Positions 52,811-61,669 are shown, counted from the first letter of the stretch. The stretch: 64,000 nucleotides of DNA from Terriglobales bacterium (GCA_035691485.1 DASSIZ010000013.1:80264-144263), one strand, 5' to 3'. The notes: generated by a model not told the origin, from the letters alone. Numbers and translations are program-made.

Positions 52811-54889
52811 CTAAACCTTCCAGCGCTCGAATACTTTCGCTTCTAGGAACACCTGGAAGAGATTGCGATCAAGGTTGCCGTCTTCCACTTCCATTCCGAG
52901 GATGTCCAGGGCTCGCTCGTGCGTCACCGCCTTCTTGTAAGGGCGGTCGCCGGCCACCAGCGCATCAAAAATGTCGGAGATGGTCATCATTCGTGTCTGT
53001 AGCGGGATTTCCGGGGCGGAAAGCCTGAACGGGTATCCTTCGCCGGTCAGCTTTTCGTGGTGACCGCGGGCGATCTCGGGAACATTGCCGATTTGCCGGG
53101 TCCAGGGAATCTGTTTCAGGAAGTCGAAGGTGTGCCTGACGTGCGATTCCATTTCTTCGCGCTCCATCTCGTCCAGGGTGCCCTTTCGAATCGAGAGCAG
53201 CCGCACCTCGTCTTCCGCCAGTAATGCCTGGTCCTCGCCATCGAAATCCAGGAAATGCCTCGCCGCGATTTCGGCCAGCTTTTCGAAATTCCCCTCCGGC
53301 AGAACGGTGGGCTCATTCGACTGCAAGATGGTGGCAAAGTATCCGTCCACTTCCTTCAACTGCTGCTCGATGATGGCGTCGAACTCGGGCAGCTTTGCCA
53401 GGTACTCATCGCGGCTTTTCGCCAGCATGTATTGCAGGCGCGACTGCAGCGATTCGACCATGATCCGGCCCTTCACAATCTGGAACCGCTGTTTCACCAG
53501 TTTTAACCGGTCTGGATAGAGCTTTTTCGCTTTCACCAGGACCTTCTCCGGCACGCTGATCTTGCCCACGTCGTGCAGCAGCGATGCGTAATGGATCTCG
53601 TTGATCTGGTCGCGCGTGAAGGTGAGGTCCTTGTACGGTCCGTCGCTGGCGCGATCCAAAACCTCCGCCAGTGCCACCGTTCCGGTTGCCACCCGTTCGG
53701 AATGACCGGAGGTGGTCGGATCGCGCAACTCGATGGCTCTCACCGCGGCCTTCGCAAATCCCTCGAACAGGTCGCGCTGTTGCTGGTAGAGCAGGCTGTT
53801 GTCCATGGCGACCGCCGCCTGGCTGGCCAGGGATGCAATCATCTCCTGCTGCCGGACGGTGTAAGCCACTACCTGCGAAACCACCGCCGAGAGCGAATTC
53901 AGCTTGGTCTCATATTTACGTTTCGCGTTGATCAGCTGCACCACGCCCACGATCTCGCCGGTCTTGGGATTGCGCATGGGCACGGCGATCATCGACTTGG
54001 TCCGGTATCCCGAGTCCTCGTCGAACCTGCGGTTGAACGAGTACGGCACCAGTTCCGGCAGGTGGTACGCGTCTTCCAGGTTAACCGTCTCGCCGGTCCT
54101 GACCACGTATCCTGCAATCGATCTATCGTTGATCTCCAGCAATGCTTCGTGGAACGGGAGATTGCCGAGCGTTTCATTCTGCGTCAGCTTGAAACGCAAC
54201 ATTCTTCGCGTATCTTCCCTGCGGCTGATGGCCAGCTTGGCGCCGCAATATTCTTTTGTCTCCTGCAGCGCCTGCAGTTGGGTCGCGGTGGCGTTGGGAT
54301 CGCCGGCCGGAAGCGCGGGATGGTCGCGCTTAACTTCCTCCACCAGGTAGAGCGATCCCGCGTCGCTCTTGGTGATCTGGCGCGACTTGGTCAGGATCAT
54401 TTCCAACAGCTTTTCCCACTGGTGCTCGGCGGAGAGTGCCGCACCTATGGCGTTCAACTCGTTGATTTCCCGGGTGGCGCGATCCAGCCGCTCGTTGGCG
54501 TCGCGGCGCGTCGCCAGCAGGTGAATATGGTCGAGCGCGTTGTCCATCATGCGCTCCACCAACGGGAACGGACTGTTCGCCGGCAGGTAGCCATAGACGG
54601 AGCCGTCGAGCCGGGGATCGTGAAAGCGGGTATTGGTCAGGGCGATGATACGGATGTTGGGCGTGCGCAACAGCGGCTGGTATTGCGCCAGCAGGCGTTC
54701 CGAGGAGACGACCACGATGGTCTCAGCCTCGCGGCCCGCGAGTTCGGAATATTTCAGCTTGGCATAGCGCTGGCAGGCGGCAATGGCGTTCTGCGCCAGG
54801 GTGTCGCCGTCGAAACAAACCACGGCGGGCATATTGCGCAGCGTGCTCGACACACCCGCCCTCTCCGGGATCGCTTTCGTGGTGCTCAT
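52811..54889 (-). CDS. GAF and HD-GYP domain protein
   Basis: Predicted product of 692 residues. The first 125 residues look like a degenerate receiver domain. One GAF domain follows (about 145-345: KSDAGSLYLVEE, VRTGETVNLEDAYHLPE, MIAVPMRNPKTGEIVGVVQL). The HD-GYP domain has RDPTTSGHSERV, LLHDVGKISVPEKVL and GHHEKLTGEGYP, so metal and GYP residues are present. Between HD and HHE there is an extra stretch of about 110 residues. HD-GYP enzymes hydrolyse cyclic di-GMP. Confidence 0.9.
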   Translation of the reverse strand: MSTTKAIPERAGVSSTLRNMPAVVCFDGDTLAQNAIAACQRYAKLKYSELAGREAETIVVVSSERLLAQYQPLLRTPNIRIIALTNTRFHDPRLDGSVYGYLPANSPFPLVERMMDNALDHIHLLATRRDANERLDRATREINELNAIGAALSAEHQWEKLLEMILTKSRQITKSDAGSLYLVEEVKRDHPALPAGDPNATATQLQALQETKEYCGAKLAISRREDTRRMLRFKLTQNETLGNLPFHEALLEINDRSIAGYVVRTGETVNLEDAYHLPELVPYSFNRRFDEDSGYRTKSMIAVPMRNPKTGEIVGVVQLINAKRKYETKLNSLSAVVSQVVAYTVRQQEMIASLASQAAVAMDNSLLYQQQRDLFEGFAKAAVRAIELRDPTTSGHSERVATGTVALAEVLDRASDGPYKDLTFTRDQINEIHYASLLHDVGKISVPEKVLVKAKKLYPDRLKLVKQRFQIVKGRIMVESLQSRLQYMLAKSRDEYLAKLPEFDAIIEQQLKEVDGYFATILQSNEPTVLPEGNFEKLAEIAARHFLDFDGEDQALLAEDEVRLLSIRKGTLDEMEREEMESHVRHTFDFLKQIPWTRQIGNVPEIARGHHEKLTGEGYPFRLSAPEIPLQTRMMTISDIFDALVAGDRPYKKAVTHERALDILGMEVEDGNLDRNLFQVFLEAKVFERWKV

Positions 54890-55068
54890 CGTCCTGCAAC
54901 CGCTATAGATGGCTCCGCGTCGTCACTATAGCCCAACAGCATGGGAAAAAGAACGGCCGGAACCTTGTCAACGGGTAACTTCCTTTGCCCCTGCCCGCTT
55001 GTTTCCCGGTGTCGTCGTCGACGCTTGAGGCGATGGCACAGCGCCGGGAGCGCCCCTCACAAATATAG

Positions 55069-55102
55069 GGCCCCGGCACTGAGCCGAGGCCTTTCTTCTT
55101 TC
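55069..55102 (+). terminator. Terminator-like hairpin between HD-GYP and glycine-zipper genes
   Basis: GGCCCCGGC / GCCGAGGCC (one G-T mismatch) with a 5-nt loop is followed on the plus strand by TTTCTTCTTTCT. The flanking genes are both on the minus strand; in that direction the hairpin is followed by CTATATTTG, so it may work both ways. Confidence 0.55.
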
Positions 55103-55116
55103 TGCGATTCACATCC

Positions 55117-55797
55117 TTATTGCAGCGATAACGGCTGGTCAAGCTTGAAGGTCAGCACCGTTTCCGCCGGGACCTTGACTTCTTTACCTCGCGTTGCGAC
55201 CTGGGCGGCTGCGCCCGCGCCACCCCCGACTACGGCGCCAATGACCGCGCCTTTCGCGCCCCCGGCCACCGCGCCAATCACGGTGCCGAGCAGCGCGCCG
55301 CCCCCGGTCATTTCAGCCGTGCGCTTGTTGGCCCCGATTCCGCGATCTCCCGACTGCTTGGTGGTATTGGAAATCACGTTGTAGGTGCGGCCGTTCACGT
55401 TCACCGACTGCAACGCCAGCGCGACCTGGTTATTGCCCACTCCCATGTTGCCGGCGCTCACGTTTTGCACCGTCAATTGCGCGGGCGCGCCCCGCGGGAT
55501 CAGCACCTGCCCATTTTGGCCGATCACGTCCTGCGCGATTTCCGCCGAGTACGTCCGGCCGGCGCTCTGCGCATCAGCGGTAATGCTCTCGTTGGTGCGG
55601 ATCTGCAGCTGCCTTCCCGCTGGTATCACGTAAGTTCCGTAGCCGCTATTGGGATACTGCGAATTCTGCTGCTGCGGATACCGGTCGTCGGGATACTGGT
55701 TGTTGGGATATTGCGAATCCTGCGATGGGTATTGCTGGGCCACTGCCATGCCCACCAGCAGCGCACCTGTCGCAACCATGATTACTAAAGACTTCAT
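55117..55797 (-). CDS. Secreted glycine-zipper protein with QYPN repeats
   Basis: Predicted product of 226 residues with GGAGG upstream. A signal peptide (1-20, ending AVAQ) is followed by Tyr/Pro/Gln-rich repeats (SQYPNNQYPDDRYPQQQ), a beta-rich domain (about 60-150: IPAGRQLQIRTNESI, VLIPRGAPAQLTV) and a glycine-zipper segment (GGGALLGTVIGAVAGGAKGA) that may insert in or stick to the outer membrane. Function is unknown. Confidence 0.72.
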   Translation of the reverse strand: MKSLVIMVATGALLVGMAVAQQYPSQDSQYPNNQYPDDRYPQQQNSQYPNSGYGTYVIPAGRQLQIRTNESITADAQSAGRTYSAEIAQDVIGQNGQVLIPRGAPAQLTVQNVSAGNMGVGNNQVALALQSVNVNGRTYNVISNTTKQSGDRGIGANKRTAEMTGGGALLGTVIGAVAGGAKGAVIGAVVGGGAGAAAQVATRGKEVKVPAETVLTFKLDQPLSLQ

Positions 55798-56060
55798 GCC
55801 TCATACCTCCGTTGGGGATACACACGACTATCTCCGCTATTAGAACCCGGCAGCGGGACGAGGGTGGTCTGGGCAACCGGTTTACAAGAAACTACTTGGC
55901 TCTTTTGTCGGCGGCGGTGTCGCAACATGGATGAAGAAAGCCTGGAAGAAGAAGAAAACGTCCTGTTCGCCGCGTTGCCATCCCAGTACTTTTCGGAACT
56001 TTTTCACGGAACCCGGTTTTGATCTCTGGGGGCGTGATCCACATTGGTGAAGGAGCGACA

Positions 56061-56660
56061 GTGAAGAAGACCTTCTTGGTGTTGACGTTTTGCCTGTTCT
56101 GCCTGGCTGCGGGCGCTGCCTACGCGCAACAGGTCGATGCCGCATTCGGCGTACGAACGCTGATGGGAACATCGGCCTCCAGCGCAACCGGGAATTATTT
56201 CCCGCAATACATCGGTGGGGGTGGATATCCCACCTTCAGCGGTGACTTCCTCTTCCGCCACAACTTTGGCATCGGCGGTGAAGTGTCATGGCGGGGAAAA
56301 CAGGATTTGTACCAGGGATTCCAGCCCTTCCGGCCGCTGTTCTATGACTTCAACGGTATCTGGGCGCCCAAGCTTTCGCGCGCCGTTTCGCCGGAACTGA
56401 TGGCGGGAATCGGCGCCGAAAGCCTGCGCTTCTACAACGGCACGCTCTCTTGCAGTGCCTTCAGCGGGTGCACCAATTACACCAGCAACAGCCACTTCAT
56501 GGGACACATTGGCGGCGGCTTGCGCCTTTATCTTCACGGCAATGTGTTTGTACGTCCGGAAGCGCATCTCTACCTGATCCGTAACAACGTGGAATTTGCC
56601 GGGCCACGTGCCAACAGCTTTGGGGTGTCGCTCGGGTACAGCTTCCGGCCGTCCGATTAG
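56061..56660 (+). CDS. Outer-membrane beta-barrel protein
   Basis: Predicted product of 199 residues from GTG at 56061, which has AAGGAG five bases upstream. A signal peptide (VKKTFLVLTFCLFC...AYAQ) is followed by alternating strands of a small barrel with Gly and aromatic residues (FLFRHNFGIGGEVSWRGK, HIGGGLRLYLHG) and a C-terminal GVSLGYSFRPSD. This layout fits OmpA/OmpW-like eight-stranded barrels, but no exact family was recognised. Confidence 0.72.
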   Translation: MKKTFLVLTFCLFCLAAGAAYAQQVDAAFGVRTLMGTSASSATGNYFPQYIGGGGYPTFSGDFLFRHNFGIGGEVSWRGKQDLYQGFQPFRPLFYDFNGIWAPKLSRAVSPELMAGIGAESLRFYNGTLSCSAFSGCTNYTSNSHFMGHIGGGLRLYLHGNVFVRPEAHLYLIRNNVEFAGPRANSFGVSLGYSFRPSD

Positions 56661-56671
56661 AGTCAGCAAAT

Positions 56672-56731
56672 CAGCCGCGGATTATCACGGATCGGGTCCG
56701 TGGTTCTCTGTATAAATCCGTGGCTGCTTTT
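56672..56731 (+). terminator. Nested hairpin with T-run after the barrel gene
   Basis: CAGCCGCGGAT / ATCCGTGGCTG (one mismatch) encloses an inner ACGGA-TCGGG-TCCGT hairpin and is followed by CTTTTATT. It lies between two convergent genes. Its left arm belongs to the aaatcagccgc spacer repeat also seen at 42103. Confidence 0.6.
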
Positions 56732-57272
56732 ATTGCGTGGCGGTCTTCTTCCCAAACTTTTCTTCAAACTTCTTCAGCTTGGGCGCAATAATGTATTGAC
56801 AATACGGAGCGGAAGAATTTGACGCGTAGTATTCCTGGTGGTAATCCTCCGCCTCGTAAAATTCCTTGGCCGGCTCGACCGCCGTAACGATCGGACCCGG
56901 AAAAGCCTTGGACGCATTCAGTTCGGCAATCGTCTGTTCGGCTTCGCTCCGCTGCTCATCTGACGTGTAGAAGATCACCGACCGGTACTGGGTGCCAACG
57001 TCATTGCCCTGCCGGTTCAGCGTGGTGGGATCGTGGATGGTGAAGAAGATGTCCAGGAGCTCGCGAAAGCTGACTTGTCCCGGATCGAAGCTGACGCGAA
57101 CCACTTCGGCGTGACCGGTGGCGCCGCTGCACACTTGTTGGTATGTGGGATTGGCGCGCCGTCCACCCATGTAGCCGGATTCGACCGACTTAACCCCCGT
57201 CACGCGATCCAACACCGCTTCCAGGCACCAGAAGCACCCGCCACCAAGGACCACTATCTGTGTTTCAGGCAT
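56730..57272 (-). CDS. msrA: Peptide methionine sulfoxide reductase MsrA
   Basis: Predicted product of 180 residues. The active site GGGCFWCLEA is at residues 10-19, followed by GYMGG, CSGATGHAEVVRVSFDP and GNDVGTQYRSVIFY, all typical of MsrA. It reduces the S-epimer of methionine sulfoxide in proteins. No signal peptide, so it is cytoplasmic. msrB is not adjacent. Confidence 0.96.
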   Translation of the reverse strand: MPETQIVVLGGGCFWCLEAVLDRVTGVKSVESGYMGGRRANPTYQQVCSGATGHAEVVRVSFDPGQVSFRELLDIFFTIHDPTTLNRQGNDVGTQYRSVIFYTSDEQRSEAEQTIAELNASKAFPGPIVTAVEPAKEFYEAEDYHQEYYASNSSAPYCQYIIAPKLKKFEEKFGKKTATQ

Positions 57273-57408
57273 AGGTCTTAGATGCGCAGCCAGGCGGTGG
57301 GTTCCGCAACTCTCTACCCGTCGCCGCGTCTCATTTCATCCCTGGAACCTTTGTCCCCGTGCTTACGTATTTCCTCCCAACGCGTCTGATGTAGGGAAAG
57401 GGTGTGCC

Positions 57409-58203
57409 ATGAACTCCAACCGCCATTCCCGGCTCCTTCTGCTCCTCGTGATCATGCTCGGCCTGTGCTCGCTGAGTCTCGCCCAGGCACAGGGCGATCA
57501 CTTTCACTGGTCCGGAAAACTTGCTCCCAACCAGGTGGTACAGATCAAGGACATCAACGGCTCCATCGATGCCCAGGGCAGCAACGGCGATACCATTGAC
57601 ATCTCCGCCGAGAAGAGTGGTCCTGACCGCGACCAGGTTCGCGTCGAACTCGTCCAGACCGGCGACGGCATCACCGTCTGCGCCGTGTATCCCGGCAGCA
57701 GCTGCAGCGGCGACTCCAACTCTCATTCCCACGGCGATATTCACGCCCGGGTCGACTTCAGAGTCACTCTCCCCCGCAACCTCCGCTTCCGCGGCTACAA
57801 CGTCAACGGCAACGTTAACGCCCAGAACATGGGACGCCCGGTGAAGGCGAGCACAGTCAACGGATCGGTTGACGTCAGCAGCTCTTCGTATGTCGAGGCG
57901 GTGTCCGTCAACGGCGCCATCAGGGTATCAATGGGCAGCTCCGACTGGGAGGGCAGGCTCAAGATTTCTTCCGTGAACGGCTCGGTCACGCTCTACATGC
58001 CCGAGGACCTCAATGCCGAGGTCCACTTCAGCTCCGTGAACGGCAACTTGAGCACCGACTTCCCGCTCACCGTGCAGGGAAACATCGGGTTCAGCCACGG
58101 TCCCAAAAACATGACGGGAACCATCGGCAGCGGCGGGCGGGAACTCGACGTCTCCACCGTCAACGGCAGCCTGTCCATCAACAAGGGCCGCGCCGCGATG
58201 TGA
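57409..58203 (+). CDS. Secreted DUF4097-like adhesin-type protein
   Basis: Predicted product of 264 residues. A signal peptide (about 1-27, ending AQAQ) is followed by a right-handed beta-repeat region where the phrase VNG recurs about every 20 residues (KDINGSIDAQG, NVNGNVNAQN, STVNGSVDVSS, SVNGAIRVS, SVNGSVTLY, SVNGNLSTD, STVNGSLSI). This is the DUF4097 pattern. The role is unknown; it is probably periplasmic or on the surface. Confidence 0.8.
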   Translation: MNSNRHSRLLLLLVIMLGLCSLSLAQAQGDHFHWSGKLAPNQVVQIKDINGSIDAQGSNGDTIDISAEKSGPDRDQVRVELVQTGDGITVCAVYPGSSCSGDSNSHSHGDIHARVDFRVTLPRNLRFRGYNVNGNVNAQNMGRPVKASTVNGSVDVSSSSYVEAVSVNGAIRVSMGSSDWEGRLKISSVNGSVTLYMPEDLNAEVHFSSVNGNLSTDFPLTVQGNIGFSHGPKNMTGTIGSGGRELDVSTVNGSLSINKGRAAM

Positions 58204-58234
58204 AAACCGGGCGTTCGCAGGCAGGAGCTAGCGA

Positions 58235-58870
58235 CTATCCTCTTTCAAACGCGTGCTTCTTCTCCAGTTCCTCGCGCGCCACTCGTGCCTGCTCTTCGAT
58301 CTCGCCCCCGCGCCCCATCAGCTCCGCCGCCGCGACCGCGTACTCACCCGATACCCTCAACTCCGGCAGCGCGCCCGCCATCGCCAGCAAGTGCTCCGGC
58401 GTCGTGTCCAGGTACTGCGCGTCCGTTGCTTCTCCGATCAGCACTCGCGGTGCGCCCAGCTTCGTGCTCCAATAGATTTTCCGCAGCAGCAGCGCCGCCC
58501 GCTCCTCATCCGTCACATCGCCAAACGCCCACTGCTGACGCTTGAAATCGTAGCTGCGGCTGCCGAACGGAACCGGCACCCGCTTCGGCGTCTTCTGGAA
58601 TTCGATCTCCTTGCGGTCCACCGCTTTCCGCACCGTGTTGATGGCGGGCGTTTCCACGTCTTTGGCCTCCAGCGACGGCAGCACCTCGCGAACCGTCACT
58701 GTCAATTGCAGCGCCACCAGCGCATGCAGTCCTCCGCTGTTTTCCAGCGTTACCGTGCCGTGCAGCACATAAAAATCTGCCCCCGACTGCGACCGGTGAA
58801 ATGGCCAGTCCAGCTCGATCCGCAGCGGCAGCCCCGCTTTCGTGATATATACCTTCTGCTCGTTTTCCAT
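58235..58870 (-). CDS. Conserved protein of unknown function
   Basis: Not recognised. Predicted product of 211 residues, without signal or membrane helix. The first half is beta-rich (KVYITKAGLPLRIELDWPFH, FYVLHGTVTLENSGG). The second half is helical, with EERAALLLRKIYWSTKLGAP and RVLIGEATDAQYLDTTPEHL. The charged C-terminus resembles a coiled coil (EIEEQARVAREELEKKHA). No context helps; it is convergent with the DUF4097 gene. Confidence 0.6.
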   Translation of the reverse strand: MENEQKVYITKAGLPLRIELDWPFHRSQSGADFYVLHGTVTLENSGGLHALVALQLTVTVREVLPSLEAKDVETPAINTVRKAVDRKEIEFQKTPKRVPVPFGSRSYDFKRQQWAFGDVTDEERAALLLRKIYWSTKLGAPRVLIGEATDAQYLDTTPEHLLAMAGALPELRVSGEYAVAAAELMGRGGEIEEQARVAREELEKKHAFERG

Positions 58871-58951
58871 GCGCGCATTGTAAAGGACGCAACTGACTCC
58901 TGGTCCCTGACTCCCGGCCCCCTGGCCCCAGCCCGCAGCCCCTAGCCATGC

Positions 58952-59009
58952 CTGTCCCTGGAAATGTCCTGAGAAATGGAACTGTCCTGATAATTAGAAA
59001 TGTCCTGAG
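58952..59009. mobile_element. Possible end of a lost insertion sequence (aatgtcctga repeats)
   Basis: Three close copies of a 10-12-bp unit occur in 58 bp: gaaatgtcctgag, gaactgtcctgat and gaaatgtcctgag, after tgtccctgg. Multiple short terminal repeats of this kind are typical of IS21-like ends, but no transposase remains nearby. The rest of the 886-bp gap 58871-59756 holds a possible short gene, spacer repeats and a terminator. Confidence 0.35.
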
Positions 59010-59012
59010 TAC

Positions 59013-59207
59013 CTACTTCTCGTCTCGCGAGATGAGATAAGGACGAGGATGGCGCTCAAGCTCCAGCGCGTCATCGGCTAGTTCCAGGTACCGCCTGAGC
59101 ACGCGCAACTCGGATTCGTCTCCGGTGAAGTCTCGTCGGAGCTGCTCCTCTGCCGGGCTCAGCCGGTAAGGATGAAAATGCTCGAAACTGCGAAGTGTCC
59201 GCCCCAC
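59013..59207 (-). CDS. Short open frame, possible gene remnant
   Basis: Predicted product of 64 residues from GTG at 59207: MGRTLRSFEHFHPYRLSPAE and then a charged helical part (LRVLRRYLELADDALELERH), ending RDEK. It looks protein-like in composition but matches no known family. Because it abuts the possible insertion-sequence end, it may be a fragment of a lost gene. Confidence 0.3.
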   Translation of the reverse strand: MGRTLRSFEHFHPYRLSPAEEQLRRDFTGDESELRVLRRYLELADDALELERHPRPYLISRDEK

Positions 59208-59408
59208 GCTGCAGTGCGATGCTACCCCACATTAACGAGTTGTCATCGTTGCTGACCCAGGTTGTCACCTTTGATGACAGCGATAGGGACGGCCTGCTGT
59301 GACTCACAAATTCCGGGTACCTGCTCGTGCTCAGCTGCTCTGAATCCAGCAGCGATAAACAATATTCCAGCAGCGGCAAAACATTCCAATCCGTGCGCTC
59401 AACCCCCT

Positions 59409-59451
59409 GTCATCTTGAGCGAGGGCGCAGGCCCGGGTCGAAGGACCCTCC
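59409..59451. repeat. CHPERSEG-type repeat
   Basis: It carries gtcatcttgagcgagggcgc then gggtcgaaggaccctcc, the same family as 397-440 in opposite orientation. It is framed by two copies of cattccaatccgtg (59383 and 59483). Confidence 0.75.
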
Positions 59452-59607
59452 ACCGCCCGCAGCCGCGCAACCGCCGACAGGCATTCCAATCCGTGAACTC
59501 AGCCCTGTCATCCTCATCCTCTATGCTTTTCTTGAAATGCTTTTCGACCCCTCCGTGCCCACTGTGGTTAAAGGTCCGAACATGACCGCCCCGGAACCTC
59601 AGCCCGA

Positions 59608-59653
59608 GCGTAGCGAGACCGGCACAATTTCAGCCCACGGCGTGAGCCGTGGG
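59608..59653. repeat. Repeat related to the post-kbl repeats
   Basis: The bases gcgtagcgagaccggcacaa then cagcccacggcgtgagccg match 36194-36237 with a few differences and contain the palindrome CCACGGC / GCCGTGG. Confidence 0.7.
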
Positions 59654-59702
59654 TAGTTCCGCGAGGACCTCAGCCCGAGCTTTTGAATCACTCCATCACC
59701 AA

Positions 59703-59730
59703 ATTCAAAAAGCCCGGCTTGCGCCGGGCT
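59703..59730 (-). terminator. Intrinsic terminator after the PilZ gene
   Basis: On the minus strand a perfect 8-bp stem AGCCCGGC / GCCGGGCT with a 4-nt loop is followed by TTTTTGAATTT, 27 bp past the PilZ stop. Confidence 0.9.
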
Positions 59731-59756
59731 CTCCACCCTCAATAATTCTGATCGCC

Positions 59757-60137
59757 TTACGCCACATCCGACCCTAACGCTCTCAGCACCTGGCGAATGC
59801 GGCTCACCCGCTCCTCATCGATTTTCGTTTCAGTCACAAATTCCATTCCGTAGGTATATCCACGCCGGTTGCGGATGATGGTGCGCGCGATCAGCGGCTC
59901 GCCGTGGTACGGCGGCGTAAAGCTGATCTCCACTTCTTCCCCGATCCCTAGCTCTGATCCCGCAAACACCGCAATGCCGCCCTCGTTCAGGTCGGTTCCG
60001 CGACCGTCGATGTACACCGTCTTGTTGGGTTTCTTGACGATCACGGTCACCGGCACACGAATCTGCAATCGTGGCCAGCGCCGCAGTTCGCGGAATTTCG
60101 CAGGCGCACTCGCTACCCCCACTTCGGGATGAGCCAT
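59757..60137 (-). CDS. PilZ domain protein
   Basis: Predicted product of 126 residues, almost entirely one PilZ domain. RRWPRLQIRVPVTV holds the arginine motif and GTDLNEGGIAVFAG the D-x-N/S-x-x-G motif; both are needed for cyclic-di-GMP binding. The end (EERVSRIRQVLRALG) is helical. It lies about 190 bp downstream of the PilZ-DHp gene on the same strand. Confidence 0.85.
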   Translation of the reverse strand: MAHPEVGVASAPAKFRELRRWPRLQIRVPVTVIVKKPNKTVYIDGRGTDLNEGGIAVFAGSELGIGEEVEISFTPPYHGEPLIARTIIRNRRGYTYGMEFVTETKIDEERVSRIRQVLRALGSDVA

Positions 60138-60323
60138 GATCTTCTCCCCGGAGTACTATAGCGAAAGTTACTGCTCCCTGAACCCATCGGCAAGTTACCG
60201 AGGTGCGGGAACTCAGGAGTAACGGGCTTGACGAATCGCAGAATGGTTGTTCAATTCCACAATTCCGCGGTTCGGCAATTCTGCTTCCATTCCGCAATTA
60301 CCAAATTACTTACCCTACTGCCC

Positions 60324-60896
60324 TCATCCTCCCAGCGCCTTGGTCAGCGTCGCTGCCCGTTCTCCGGCGTCCCGGATGCGCAGCGCCGACATTCTTACCG
60401 ACGCCTCCAGCTCTTTGTTCATCAGGATCAGGTCCGCGTGCCCGATCACCACTTCCAGCATGTTGCGGAATTCGTGGATGAACTGTTCGATCAGGTCATC
60501 GCGTGCCGACTCCACTGCCCGGTCCGACAAATTCACCGCTTCCCGCCGATGGCCGTTGGTAGTCAGCAGCCGGTAGGTATTGAAGGTCGCCGCCAGCTCC
60601 GCCTCCTCCAGCGTCGTTTTCGACTCCGGCACCCGCGCGATGAATCCGCCGCACAGCATGGTTGCCGCCGTGTCTCCGGTCATCTGTTTCGGCAGCGACA
60701 TCCGCACCTCGACTGGCGCGAACACTTCCATCGGCACCGGCCCGCGAAACAGCATCCCGTTGCAGCTCACGTCCTTGGTTACTCCTCGATACCACTGGAA
60801 TGCCCCCGCGTAGCGATAGCGCATTGGCAACTCCATCGGAAATCGCATTAAGCGCGCCGGCTGATCGGGCCCGCCCTCTTTCGTCAACTCTGCCAT
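60324..60896 (-). CDS. PilZ-like domain fused to a histidine-kinase DHp segment
   Basis: Predicted product of 190 residues from ATG at 60896 with GAGGAG upstream. Residues about 12-100 resemble a PilZ domain (RFPMELPMRYRYAG; KDVSCNGMLFRG with the DxSxxG-like motif; GFIARV). Residues about 128-188 match the dimerisation/phospho-acceptor helices of histidine kinases: IEQFIHEFRNMLEVVIGHAD with H141-E142-F-R144-N145, then RIRDAGERAATLTKAL. No ATPase domain follows, so it cannot autophosphorylate by itself. It might dimerise or accept phosphate from another protein. Confidence 0.7.
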   Translation of the reverse strand: MAELTKEGGPDQPARLMRFPMELPMRYRYAGAFQWYRGVTKDVSCNGMLFRGPVPMEVFAPVEVRMSLPKQMTGDTAATMLCGGFIARVPESKTTLEEAELAATFNTYRLLTTNGHRREAVNLSDRAVESARDDLIEQFIHEFRNMLEVVIGHADLILMNKELEASVRMSALRIRDAGERAATLTKALGG

Positions 60897-61215
60897 GTGC
60901 TCTCCTCTTCGGTGCGCGGCGCAGGCACCGTCTTCGCGAAGCTGCTGTGTCCCTGGTCTCCAGTTCCGGCACACACTTCCCGCCATGGCTGCACCTGGCA
61001 ACTCGGGACTTCTGAACTGCTCCTGCTAGGATGAGCCTAAGTACCAGTTCGCGCGTGTTACGGAAGGACGTGCCCCCGCGGGTGACGGTGCCCCATCCAA
61101 CGCAGGGTCTCTCCCCGCCCGCTGCTCACCCTTTTTCCGAGTACCACCACCCTTCCCCGCTGCCCCGCATCTGGTTATCAAGCGCCGCTTCACACTGAAC
61201 ACGGGAGACTCACCA

Positions 61216-61437
61216 ATGCAAGACATCCTGGCCGGAGTCCTGATCGGCATCGCTGCCGGCGCCGTCGTGTTCGCGATCTTTTGTGTACGGGTAAAGCGCA
61301 GTTCCCGGATGCTGAACCATCGCGACCCGCACGCCCCATCCAGCGCAGCCTTCGTCGCCGCGGATTTCCCGGCACCTCAACGAGTCCCCTGGGAAGAAAG
61401 GGCGGAATTTTATGGTCACCAAACGTTTACGTATTGA
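61216..61437 (+). CDS. Small membrane protein of unknown function
   Basis: Predicted product of 73 residues with GGGAG upstream of ATG at 61216. One N-terminal membrane helix (MQDILAGVLIGIAAGAVVFA) is followed by a basic then polar tail ending in aromatic residues. It is not recognised. It overlaps the next frame by 26 bp. Confidence 0.45.
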   Translation: MQDILAGVLIGIAAGAVVFAIFCVRVKRSSRMLNHRDPHAPSSAAFVAADFPAPQRVPWEERAEFYGHQTFTY

Positions 61438-61669
61438 GCCTGCACGCGCACCGGTCATCAACGACTATCGGATTCGTGACAACCACGTCGAAGTTCGTAC
61501 CCTCGATGGCGCCGGGCACGCTTTCGATCCCGCTCTGAGTACCTGGAAAACTCTTAACGAAAACGATGTCCAGCTCCACTTTGCGCTCGGTACCGTGGTT
61601 GCCAAGTGGCTGCAGATTTATCTGCCCGAGGAATCCAGCGCACCTGCTCCGGGCTGCCTCTTCGAATAA
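61412..61669 (+). CDS. Small soluble protein of unknown function
   Basis: Predicted product of 85 residues, overlapping the previous gene; AAGGGCGG lies upstream of ATG at 61412. It is beta-rich (NDYRIRDNHVEVRTLDGAGH, DVQLHFALGTVVAKWLQIYL). It is not recognised; coding is supported only by composition and the upstream site. Confidence 0.45.
   Translation: MVTKRLRIEPARAPVINDYRIRDNHVEVRTLDGAGHAFDPALSTWKTLNENDVQLHFALGTVVAKWLQIYLPEESSAPAPGCLFE

Noticed and set aside
59071..59379. Minus-strand open frame of 102 codons overlapping the 64-residue frame
   Set aside because: No ribosome-binding site or motif; it runs through spacer DNA with inverted repeats.
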